Positions 30,838-39,168 of a DNA stretch of 64,000 bases are shown one piece after another (the stretch's first letter is position 1; each line of letters opens with the position of its first letter). This DNA is from an uncultured Kangiellaceae bacterium (GTDB lineage: Bacteria; Pseudomonadota; Gammaproteobacteria; Enterobacterales; Kangiellaceae). The stretch is from assembly GCA_905479925.1 (NCBI GenBank), contig CAJQOL010000007.1:1-64000 (forward strand), written 5' to 3'. The position numbers and the translations under genes were made by a program. The notes beneath the pieces were generated by a model. That model did not search any database. It saw only the letters and a list, made by a program, of their open reading frames with translations, and was not told the DNA's origin.

Positions 30838-30927
30838 AAATTTCTCCTCTATAAATTATTTCTCGTTCCAATAGTTAATATGCGCTTGAAAATAGTAGTG
30901 CAATGGCCGGTCAGTTATTTGAAATTC

Positions 30928-31170
30928 CTAACCTAGAATAACGATTGCACTAATAACGGTGGCATAAAAGACTAACCCCAAAAGAGAAACATACGTTGAA
31001 TTATTGTTTGATCGACTTTTCTCGGCTCTAAATTCACCAAGGCTAAAGAAAGGAACATTTTTCTGTCCAAAAGTAGCGATGCGAAAAATAGCAGCGCCTG
31101 TAATATAGAAAATGAACTCTAGAAAAACCGCGATTAATGCGGGACTGATTAACTCTAGTAAAACACTCAT
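30928..31170 (-). CDS. Small membrane protein, unknown function
   Basis: 80 aa, two TM segments; AAGGAG upstream (revcomp). Confidence 0.5.
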   Translation of the reverse strand: MSVLLELISPALIAVFLEFIFYITGAAIFRIATFGQKNVPFFSLGEFRAEKSRSNNNSTYVSLLGLVFYATVISAIVILG

Positions 31171-31253
31171 TGATTATCTCCTTTCTAACAAAGCCAAACG
31201 ACTAAGTATATTGTTTATTCCAATTTATGCGACACGGTATTAGTCTCTAATAT

Positions 31254-31496
31254 CTACGGTAGAATTTGCGAATCCTCTTCTTCATGACATACCATTTCAA
31301 TATTATGGCCGTCTGGATCTCGGATAAAGAAGAACTTTACTCCTTTAAACTCAACCTCTTCAGTAATTGTAAGCCCTAATTGGACTATTTTCTTAGCAAG
31401 AGATTTAGCATCAGAAATTTCCAGTGCAACATGTGTATAGCCAGGATATTTAGTTGTGCCTTCCATCAACGCTTCAAGCAGTTTCGCGTTCTTTGC
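31254..31496 (-). pseudogene. C-terminal fragment of a VOC/glyoxalase-like protein
   Basis: KYPGYTHVALEISDAKSLAKKIVQLG...FFFIRDPDGHNIEMVCHEE is a VOC C-terminal half; the frame continues upstream as QVKAVYAKNAKLLEALMEG to a TAA, and the N-terminal half is missing. Confidence 0.55.
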
Positions 31497-31893
31497 GTAT
31501 ACTGCCTTGACTTGTTAATCCCCAATGTTTATTTCCGAGCCTTAATACAATTAAACAAACGCTAAAATTGAGAGTTAAGATAATTACTAGCTCTTGAACT
31601 TCTATAATTGCATTCTCGGTTGGATAAGACAACATGCGAGAAATGAGAGGCAGTGACAATAACAATAAATAGTTAATTAACGATGCTATAAAAGAAGCAA
31701 CGAGCATACTTGAAAAAGATAACTTTTCTTTGAACTCTTTGAGTAATGAGACACCCATTGCTGACATTGCTACAACAAATAGATTCATCGAAGCGAAAGG
31801 ATCTCCCATAAGCCGCTGAAGTATGAAATGCGACAACATCCCCGCGAGATAAAATAAGGCATATAAAGATATAAATTTTAAAGCTTGCTTCAA
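31474..31893 (-). CDS. Integral membrane protein, unknown function
   Basis: 139 aa, about four TM helices. Confidence 0.5.
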   Translation of the reverse strand: MKQALKFISLYALFYLAGMLSHFILQRLMGDPFASMNLFVVAMSAMGVSLLKEFKEKLSFSSMLVASFIASLINYLLLLSLPLISRMLSYPTENAIIEVQELVIILTLNFSVCLIVLRLGNKHWGLTSQGSIRKERETA

Positions 31894-32307
31894 CAGTTTC
31901 TCTCGTAGGGTTAACAGCTGTTTATATGCAGTAAAGCAACCTAATCTGCCACTGCAAGCCCAGCTTTTCAGTTGTTTTTCGAATTAAATCAATACTATAC
32001 AGTCATCTAAGAGATTTTCAACGCTTGGATGTTTTAACACTTTTAGTTCATAAACATTCCTATACTGTTTTATAGATAACCCGATACTTTCAATTGCTTA
32101 CGCCAGAAATTGACGAGTTAAAAGCAACCTAAACTACCAGCCTTTGCAACCACCAGCCTATATAAGTACTGATACTCAACGCTATTCATCTAGGCAAACT
32201 TTTTGCTACAACTTGCCGTCTTATACCCTATAAAACCAAAAAATTTGCACAAAACCGGGGTCTATCGAAATACTTTGTCACATCTTTAACACCGAATTTC
32301 GGCTAAA

Positions 32308-32323
32308 AACTAATTAATTAGTT
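32308..32323. promoter_or_regulatory. Candidate BlaI-type operator 1 (AACTAATTAATTAGTT)
   Basis: 16-bp perfect palindrome containing ACTAA-N4-TTAGT, upstream of blaI-like gene. Confidence 0.65.
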
Positions 32324-32358
32324 GATCAAGTTCGATAACGTGGGATATAGTATTTAAA

Positions 32359-32372
32359 ACTAACGAATTAGT
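32359..32372. promoter_or_regulatory. Candidate BlaI-type operator 2 (ACTAACGAATTAGT)
   Basis: Same ACTAA-N4-TTAGT dyad, exactly 50 bp downstream of the first and 10 bp before the start codon. Confidence 0.65.
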
Positions 32373-32381
32373 AGGTAAAAC

Positions 32382-32762
32382 ATGGCTAGGAAAAAATCGA
32401 AACAACTCACTGATAGTGAGCAAAATATTATGGAAGTCCTGTGGAGAGAAGGCGAAGCCTCGGTTAGAACCATTGCTGACGAACTTTCTAAAGAAAAGCC
32501 AACCGCTTATACCACCGTACAAACCATGTGCAAAATACTAGCAGAGAAAGGCTACGCCGATTTTCATAAAGAAGGAAAAGCCTTTATTTATACCCCCAAA
32601 ATTTCTCAAAAAGATGCTCGCCAGGGCGCTTTAACCACCATGCTCAACCGTTTCTTTGGTGGGTCACCGGAAGTGCTCGCTCAACATCTTTTGCAGGAAA
32701 CGGACATTGATATGAAAGATATCGAAGCCTTACAAAAGAAAATCGACCAGATTGGCGAATAA
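32382..32762 (+). CDS. BlaI/MecI/CopY family transcriptional repressor
   Basis: LTDSEQNIMEVLWREGEASVRTIADELS...AYTTVQTMCKILAEKGY. Confidence 0.93.
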   Translation: MARKKSKQLTDSEQNIMEVLWREGEASVRTIADELSKEKPTAYTTVQTMCKILAEKGYADFHKEGKAFIYTPKISQKDARQGALTTMLNRFFGGSPEVLAQHLLQETDIDMKDIEALQKKIDQIGE

Positions 32763-32796
32763 CGTTTAGAGCTGCTTATAAACCAGGACCAACAGC

Positions 32797-34356
32797 ATGA
32801 TTTCTGAATATACACTTTTTACCACTTTAGCTTTTCACCATCTGGTGATTGGTAGTGCGCTTATTCTTATTTTGTGGACGGCGGTAAAACTACTGAAGCT
32901 ATCAACCGAAATGCAAAGTTGGATTTGGATGACAGCGTTAATTCTTTCAACCCTTGCGCCTTTTACGTTGTTTGCGCCCAATACATCCAGCTCTTCACTA
33001 TCGACGATTAAGGCATCACCAACTGAGTCACCGATAGCGGCCCAAATGCCAAGTAATATGCCACAGGGAGAAGTGTCTGAACCTGGTAAAGCCGGAGACG
33101 ATCTTTGGCACCTACCAACCGAGATTGTATTTGAGTTAAGTAGTCTTATCGTGTTGTTTTGTTTGCTTTGGGTTTTAGGCAGTTTATGGCGAACAAAAAA
33201 TGTCATCGCAACCTTTATTAGAACCCGTCAATTGATCAATCAGCGACAACCTCTTGAGTCTAATCATGCGCTTTCGCGCACTAGTAATTACCCTGTTTGT
33301 ATTGCCGACTCCATTGGCTCACCAATGGTTGTTGGCTTAATAGCGCCCAAGATACTGATTCCGCAACAAATGATGCAGAAATTTAATACCGAACAATTGA
33401 AGCCAATCCTGTTACACGAACAAGCGCATATAAAACGCGGTGATATTTGGTTTGGTTTCTTTCAAGAGATTATTGCCATCGTTTTTTGGTGGAGTCCTGT
33501 CATTAGAATTCTTGATAGAAAAATACATTTACAACGGGAGTTGGCTTGCGACTTGAGAGCCGCAGATCAACTCAGCAACAAAAAACAATACGCTCAGTCG
33601 CTAATTGATTGCGCAAAATTAATGGTTACCGAAAATAGGAGCTTACTAGCTATGGGATTATTTAGTCAGAAAAAAGATCTAACCAAACGAATTAACTTGG
33701 TTATTAGTAACAACAGAAAAGTCACACCAAGTCTAGCTGCGGTATTAGCGGTTTGTGCTGGACTTTCCGTTACCACCGTTCAAGCAACACAATACCTGTC
33801 GCCAAAAATTAGTGTGACTCAAACGGAAAAAGATGCAAAACACTTTTCCTTGCTGCCTAAGCGAGACGGCTTACGATTAATTGAAGCAGTCGCGGCCAAC
33901 GACTTAGAGTCTATACGACAAATGCAAGCGGATGGTGTCGATATTGATACCCCAGCGGTTGGTGATGGAACCGCCATGATTATTGCCGTTAAAACCAATA
34001 ATCGACAAATGGTTCAAGGGCTTATCGATTTAGGTGCCGATGTCAATCAATCATCTCGCGGTGATGGTAACCCGTTGATTACGGCAGCAATGAAAAACAA
34101 TTTGGAATTAGCTCAACTGCTAATTGACAACGGCGCGGATGTGAATGGCATTGTGCCTGCTGATGAAACACCTCTGATTAATGCGACCCGTCGAGGATAC
34201 TTAGCGATGAGCGAACTACTTATTACTCAGGGCGCAGATGTGAACCTAGCGGTACAGACTGGTGCAAGTGATGGCAACGTTATTCGTACGCCGCTGAATA
34301 TGGCTCGCGGTGAAGACGTGATAGAGCTATTAAGAAACAACGGCGCCATCGAATAA
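32797..34356 (+). CDS. M56 (BlaR1/MecR1-like) membrane metallopeptidase with C-terminal ankyrin repeats
   Basis: TM helices; LLHEQAHIKRGDIWFG (HExxH); ELACDLRAAD; ankyrin repeats ...LIDLGADVNQ...LIDNGADVNG...LITQGADVNL. Confidence 0.9.
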   Translation: MISEYTLFTTLAFHHLVIGSALILILWTAVKLLKLSTEMQSWIWMTALILSTLAPFTLFAPNTSSSSLSTIKASPTESPIAAQMPSNMPQGEVSEPGKAGDDLWHLPTEIVFELSSLIVLFCLLWVLGSLWRTKNVIATFIRTRQLINQRQPLESNHALSRTSNYPVCIADSIGSPMVVGLIAPKILIPQQMMQKFNTEQLKPILLHEQAHIKRGDIWFGFFQEIIAIVFWWSPVIRILDRKIHLQRELACDLRAADQLSNKKQYAQSLIDCAKLMVTENRSLLAMGLFSQKKDLTKRINLVISNNRKVTPSLAAVLAVCAGLSVTTVQATQYLSPKISVTQTEKDAKHFSLLPKRDGLRLIEAVAANDLESIRQMQADGVDIDTPAVGDGTAMIIAVKTNNRQMVQGLIDLGADVNQSSRGDGNPLITAAMKNNLELAQLLIDNGADVNGIVPADETPLINATRRGYLAMSELLITQGADVNLAVQTGASDGNVIRTPLNMARGEDVIELLRNNGAIE

Positions 34357-34410
34357 GCAGCACTAGATAATAACAATAATGCTAACCATTGTTACCTCAA
34401 GGAGCAAACG

Positions 34411-35823
34411 ATGATATTTAACACACCGATATTTTTCTGGTTTTTCTGTATATTTATTTTGTTTTATGGATTTGTATTTCTAAAACAAAAACCTCGGGTC
34501 TACCTAATTTTAGTCGGTAGTTTAGTTTTCTACGGTGCTTGGAATTACAGTTTTATTCCTCTGTTAGTCGGAAGCGGAATCGCCGACTATTTTATCGCTC
34601 AGGCTATTGGTAATAGTAATAACCAAACCAGAAAGAAACGCTTAGTGACGCTTTCCTTAGCCATAAACCTTGGTTTATTAGGCATGTTTAAATATGCCGA
34701 CTTCGTGCTGGTATCGGTAGCGGACTTATTGTCAACTTTGGGTTATCAAGCTTCACTACCAACGCTTTCTTGGGTGCTTCCGGTTGGGATCTCCTTTTAT
34801 ACTTTTCAGAGTTTGAGTTACACCATTGACGTATATCGTGGTGATATGAAACCGAGAAAAGGATTGGTTGAATTTGTGGCCGCTTTGTCTTTCTTTCCGC
34901 AGCTAGTCGCTGGTCCGATTCTTAGGGCAAAGCAAATTTTGCCACAAATGCATGGGATTGCATTGCCTACTTGGGAGTCTGCAAAGCACGGTTTTTTACT
35001 GATTACTGTTGGTTTAATTAAGAAAACTGGTGCCGATATTTTAGCCATCCCTGCGGAAAAAGCCTTTGCAGCCCAAGAAGCGCTCAGCACATTAGAAGTG
35101 TGGACCGGTGTATTAGCTTTTGCCGGACAAATCTATGGTGACTTTTCTGGCTACACTGATATGGCGATTGGTATCGCATTACTATTGGGTTTTAAGATTC
35201 CGCTTAATTTTAGAGTACCCTACTTTGCATTATCACCGGTTGATTTTTGGCGGCGATGGCATATTTCACTTTCCAGCTGGCTGAAAGATTATCTATATAT
35301 TTCATTAGGCGGCAATCGTAACGGTCATAGAACACGAAATGTATTCATTACCATGTTGCTAGGTGGTTTGTGGCACGGCGCGGCGTGGACCTTTGTTGCC
35401 TGGGGTGCATTTCACGGAGCGATCATAACGGCTACTCATTACCTTGGCAGCTTGCCTTTGTTTCGCTCCTTCAATCAATCGAATAGTTTTGCAATAAAAA
35501 TCCTAAAATGGGCGATAACTTTCTATCTAGTTCTTATTGGCTGGGTATTCTTTAGAGCAACTGATATTCAAAGCGCTATGGAAATACTAACGACTATGCA
35601 TAGCTTTGGTAATCCCGCAGAACTAGGCCGACATGCCGTTGCATTTTTCATTTTGACAAGTGTTTGGGTGTTATTAGTTCATATCATGGATTTCTTTGTC
35701 ATTGAAGGCGCTGACAAACTAGAAAATAAACCGTGGCTATTTTGGCTATTAATCATTTTAGGTCAGGCAATCTGCTTATTTATAGGAGAACCCAGCAATG
35801 AGTTTATCTACTTCCAATTCTAA
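34411..35823 (+). CDS. MBOAT-family O-acyltransferase (AlgI/DltB-like)
   Basis: VGISFYTFQSLSYTIDVYRG; FPQLVAGPILR; FWRRWHISLSSWLKDYLYISLGGNR; LLGGLWHGAAWTF. Confidence 0.93.
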   Translation: MIFNTPIFFWFFCIFILFYGFVFLKQKPRVYLILVGSLVFYGAWNYSFIPLLVGSGIADYFIAQAIGNSNNQTRKKRLVTLSLAINLGLLGMFKYADFVLVSVADLLSTLGYQASLPTLSWVLPVGISFYTFQSLSYTIDVYRGDMKPRKGLVEFVAALSFFPQLVAGPILRAKQILPQMHGIALPTWESAKHGFLLITVGLIKKTGADILAIPAEKAFAAQEALSTLEVWTGVLAFAGQIYGDFSGYTDMAIGIALLLGFKIPLNFRVPYFALSPVDFWRRWHISLSSWLKDYLYISLGGNRNGHRTRNVFITMLLGGLWHGAAWTFVAWGAFHGAIITATHYLGSLPLFRSFNQSNSFAIKILKWAITFYLVLIGWVFFRATDIQSAMEILTTMHSFGNPAELGRHAVAFFILTSVWVLLVHIMDFFVIEGADKLENKPWLFWLLIILGQAICLFIGEPSNEFIYFQF

Positions 35824-37017
35824 TTTAAAAGAGGCCGAACCAATGCATACTCGAAAACAGTACGCAAAAATTATTTTTGCAATGTTTGCAGGCATGGCGG
35901 TCGCCATGTTAATTATTCGTGGTTTACTTGAACTACAAGGCGCCAATAAGCAAGGTATTTTAGGAAGGGTCGCCGAGGCACAATCCGCCCTCAATAAAAT
36001 TACTCAGGAACCGAACGAGCTAGTGATGTTCTATGGTTCTTCGATGACTCGCGCGGGATTCTCGCCACGTAAATTTGATAGAGAGCTTGCTGAACAAGGA
36101 AAGGCGATCACTTCATTTAATTTTGGTTTTGGTGGTCTTAATCCTTTCTATCAAGATTTGTTATCGCGTCGAATAGGCGAGCACTTTGTAAAAGAGGACC
36201 GCCGATTAAAGTTAGCATTAATTGAGTTTAATCCATTTCAGACAACGACTACTCGATGGCAACGCGCCAAATTTACCGTTGACTCTTTTCTTACAATGTT
36301 ATCAACCGATGAGGAGCTACTTGAAATTACTAAACAAGATCTAACCCGTGGCATTCGTTTGTTTAACATTAAATATATACGTGGTGATATCTCAGCGGAA
36401 ATGATTACCAGCTACTACGGCCAAGCCTTATTTCCAACACGGCCGCGTCAACAATTTGAAGATACCGAGAAATCCATGAAAAAGGACGTGAGCTTGGTAA
36501 GAAACTTGGTGAAAAATTTGAGCAGGAATACCCAGATTATAAAGGTGAAGAATGGTCATATGATTGGCAAGGTGGTGGGACCATACCCGAAGAACGTTCG
36601 GAGGAAACACTCAAACTATTTGAAGAGTATTACTCGGTTGTGTTGACGGACGCTCAGATGAAAAATGATCGCTTAAGTCGTATACGAACCGCCGATATTG
36701 AAGAAATGCATTTCGAGCCGTTATTGGTAAAAAGCTTTATTCAGATCATTAAGAATTTTCAACAATTTTCCGATGACGTAGAAGTCGTGATGTTGCCCAG
36801 AAACACACGGTGGATTAACTATTCGGAAGAAGGTAAACAGCGGCTAGCGGAAGCGATTAAACAAATTGAAGAGGCGACGGGAATAACAATTGTCGATCAC
36901 AGAGAGCTTGATGAAATTAGTCCGGAGATGTTTTCGGATACCACTCATCTGGCACGATATCGCGGTGATGTTGCGTATACCGATTACTTGATAAAAACTT
37001 ATGCTCCTGATTTATAG
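35798..37017 (+). pseudogene. SGNH/DltD-like partner of the MBOAT protein, split by a single -1 frameshift (ORFs 35798-36646 and 36640-37017)
   Basis: MFYGSSMTRAGFSPRKFD in the first ORF; the -1 frame from about 36460 reads RELGKKLGEKFEQEYPDYKGEEWSYDWQGGGTIPEERSEETLKLFEEYYSVVLTDAQMKND without a stop, straight into the second ORF. Confidence 0.75.
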
Positions 37018-37079
37018 GGATTAAGACTGACGTCGATTGAAATCAGCTAGTCGCTATCTATTAATAATAATTCTAACGA

Positions 37080-37104
37080 CCAAACCGATGATAAATCGGT
37101 TTGG
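37080..37104. terminator. Possible hairpin terminator between convergent genes (no U-run)
   Basis: CCAAACCGAT-GATAA-ATCGGTTTGG, 10-bp perfect stem. Confidence 0.45.
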
Positions 37105-37122
37105 AGGTAGCTTGGGTTGATA

Positions 37123-37542
37123 CTAACTATCGCTGTTTCTTTGACTCGGTTGGTCTGAAAAATACTCGACAAACTCTACTTCAAATCCAGCGGGATCAAT
37201 GAAATAAATATTATTGCGATATGAATTTTCTGCGCCATCCTGTGCGATTTTGAACCCAGCCCCAGTTAACCGTTTAATTAAGTCCGCTAAGCCACTGACT
37301 TCAAATGCGAAATGTGCCAACCCTACTTGATGACCGCTTAAATCGCGGTTATCAGCTTCACCATTATCACTAAGAGCAAGATAGGTAAAATCATCGCCAA
37401 AGTGCACCCAATGTCGTGGTTTTCCATACCAATCGCTATCTCCTTGGCGAAGAACCTTCCAGTGAGGAAAGACTATTTTATAAAAGTCCATCATTTCAGA
37501 AACATTACTAACGACCAGATTTATGTGTTCAATACGTAACAT
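37123..37542 (-). CDS. VOC/glyoxalase-family protein
   Basis: RIEHINLVVSNVSEMMDFYK...VGLAHFAFEVSGLADLIKRLTGAG...IYFIDPAGFEVEFVEY. Confidence 0.88.
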   Translation of the reverse strand: MLRIEHINLVVSNVSEMMDFYKIVFPHWKVLRQGDSDWYGKPRHWVHFGDDFTYLALSDNGEADNRDLSGHQVGLAHFAFEVSGLADLIKRLTGAGFKIAQDGAENSYRNNIYFIDPAGFEVEFVEYFSDQPSQRNSDS

Positions 37543-37579
37543 AGGTTCTCCTTAATTCATTTGTTGCAAACAGTATAAA

Positions 37580-37599
37580 ACCTCAAGTAAGCTTGAGGT
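37580..37599. promoter_or_regulatory. SoxR-binding box
   Basis: ACCTCAAGTAAGCTTGAGGT dyad; minus strand has TTTACC - 19 bp - TATACT. Confidence 0.88.
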
Positions 37600-37650
37600 A
37601 AAGCGTTTTATTAGTATTTTTCGAATAATGTTGAAATTAGGGGGAACGCG

Positions 37651-38109
37651 GTGACGATAAAAGCACTAAGTATTGGAGAAGTTGCTACTAGAGCGGGTGT
37701 GAAGGTATCTACCCTCCATTTCTATGAGGAGAAAGGGCTTATAAGCAGCAGCCGCTCTGCAGGCAATCAACGGCGTTATAAGAAAGATGTTTTGCGAAGA
37801 ATTTCTATTATTAAAGCCGCCCAAAAAGTTGGAATTAATCTTAAGTCTATTAAGCAAGCTTTTTCCGCTCTTCCCGATAGCCGAACCCCAACGCAAAAGG
37901 ACTGGGAGCTTCTTGCTGGACAATGGAATGACGAGCTAACTCAAAGAATCGAATATCTGGAGCGGTTAAGAAGTTCTTTCAGCCAGTGCATAGGATGTGG
38001 TTGTTTATCCCTAAGTCAGTGTCCAATCTATAACCAAAATGATGAATTAGCGAAGACTGGTAGTGGCGCCATTCTCTTAGATAAAAACCTAACATTAGCT
38101 AGTGATTAA
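37651..38109 (+). CDS. soxR: Redox-sensitive MerR-family regulator SoxR
   Basis: LSIGEVATRAGVKVSTLHFYEEKGLI; [2Fe-2S] motif CIGCGCLSLSQCPIYN. Confidence 0.95.
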   Translation: MTIKALSIGEVATRAGVKVSTLHFYEEKGLISSSRSAGNQRRYKKDVLRRISIIKAAQKVGINLKSIKQAFSALPDSRTPTQKDWELLAGQWNDELTQRIEYLERLRSSFSQCIGCGCLSLSQCPIYNQNDELAKTGSGAILLDKNLTLASD

Positions 38110-38218
38110 TTGGCAAAATGCCTATTTATTTTCCAATTAAATTAGAACTATTCAGGTACTGAATTAAATAGTTGTAGGTTTAGTAAAAGCAATAACTAGC
38201 AGGCATACACCTCATAGA

Positions 38219-38989
38219 CTAAGGTTTAACAAATCTAAAGGAAAACCGGTCTTGAGTTCCTTTTAAGCGGCTCCATGCTTTTTTGAGGTCATCATTATAG
38301 TTTCTCAAAACTTTAGATTCAGCGTCCCACTTAAAACCCGCAGCAAGCACTTTTTCTTTAACAAAGTTTTCACCAATTCGATGGAGCGTTCTTGTGTATT
38401 GCAAACCTGAATCAGGCTCAGCAGCGTTATCTAGAACAACTAGGTGACCACCAGGCTTAAGCAGTTTATATAGATTAGACAAAAACTCGTCATGATCGAT
38501 TCGAGAGTTCATCAATACATCATGAAGCGCAAAGAAGATTATTACTACATCAAGCTCATTTGATTTAACTTGGTGTTCAGATAATACATCCGGCAGTTGA
38601 AAGAGCTTATGTCGTTTTAGTGCCACCACATTCTCTAATCGATTTCCCGATATCCTACGTGGAGAAAGGGTTTCCGCATAAACTTTTCCGTTAGGTCCAA
38701 TAATTCTAGACACAAGCTCGGTGGTATAGCCGCCGCCAGCGCCTATTTCCAGCAATTTTATTCCAGGTTCAATTTTTGAGAACTTAAGAATTTCTAAGGG
38801 TTTCCTAGCCGCATCCTTAGTCATATCCAACTTAGGTCTGTCGGGATGATCGATCGCTTGTTGATAAATGGATGCATCAGCAGTTAGGGCTTTAACAGGA
38901 AAAATAAACAACGATACAATAATAAGCATTATCGATTTCCGAGAAATGACTTTCCAAGAGTTATTGAATCTGATGAGCGTATTTAACAC
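38219..38989 (-). CDS. Class I SAM-dependent methyltransferase-like protein, secreted or anchored
   Basis: N-terminal hydrophobic segment; IKLLEIGAGGGYTTELVSRIIGPNGKVYAE; LLKPGGHLVVLDN. Confidence 0.8.
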   Translation of the reverse strand: MLNTLIRFNNSWKVISRKSIMLIIVSLFIFPVKALTADASIYQQAIDHPDRPKLDMTKDAARKPLEILKFSKIEPGIKLLEIGAGGGYTTELVSRIIGPNGKVYAETLSPRRISGNRLENVVALKRHKLFQLPDVLSEHQVKSNELDVVIIFFALHDVLMNSRIDHDEFLSNLYKLLKPGGHLVVLDNAAEPDSGLQYTRTLHRIGENFVKEKVLAAGFKWDAESKVLRNYNDDLKKAWSRLKGTQDRFSFRFVKP

Positions 38990-39109
38990 GTTATGAATTA
39001 CCTTCTTTTATTGGCTGGTACCTATTTAAAGCTTACTATTAAAACCTTTTGAATACACTGACGATGTTGTTACATTTTATTGATTAACAAGCGTTGAGAA
39101 AAATAACTT

Positions 39110-39168
39110 TCAAGCATCAAGATAGTCTTTTAGTTGCTCAAAAGGTAATCTTTTAACTGCTCGAACGG
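39110..39168 (-). repeat. 23-nt imperfect tandem duplication of the EAL C-terminus coding sequence
   Basis: Reverse strand: CCGTTCGAGCAGTTAAAAGATTA / CCTTTTGAGCAACTAAAAGACTA; second copy reads PFEQLKDYLDA-stop in another frame. Confidence 0.85.

Noticed and set aside
29182-31893. Integron cassette array or CRISPR-like locus among the small genes
   Set aside because: No attC-like inverted cores, integrase or regularly spaced repeats found on reading.
32835-33206. 123-aa minus-strand ORF inside the M56 gene
   Set aside because: Antisense to a TM/peptidase coding region; no independent support.
36476-36485. Programmed -1 frameshift site in the SGNH gene
   Set aside because: The zero-frame context G AAA AAG is not the classic A AAA AAG heptamer and I saw no clear downstream stimulatory stem; mutation, slippage or sequencing error is simpler.
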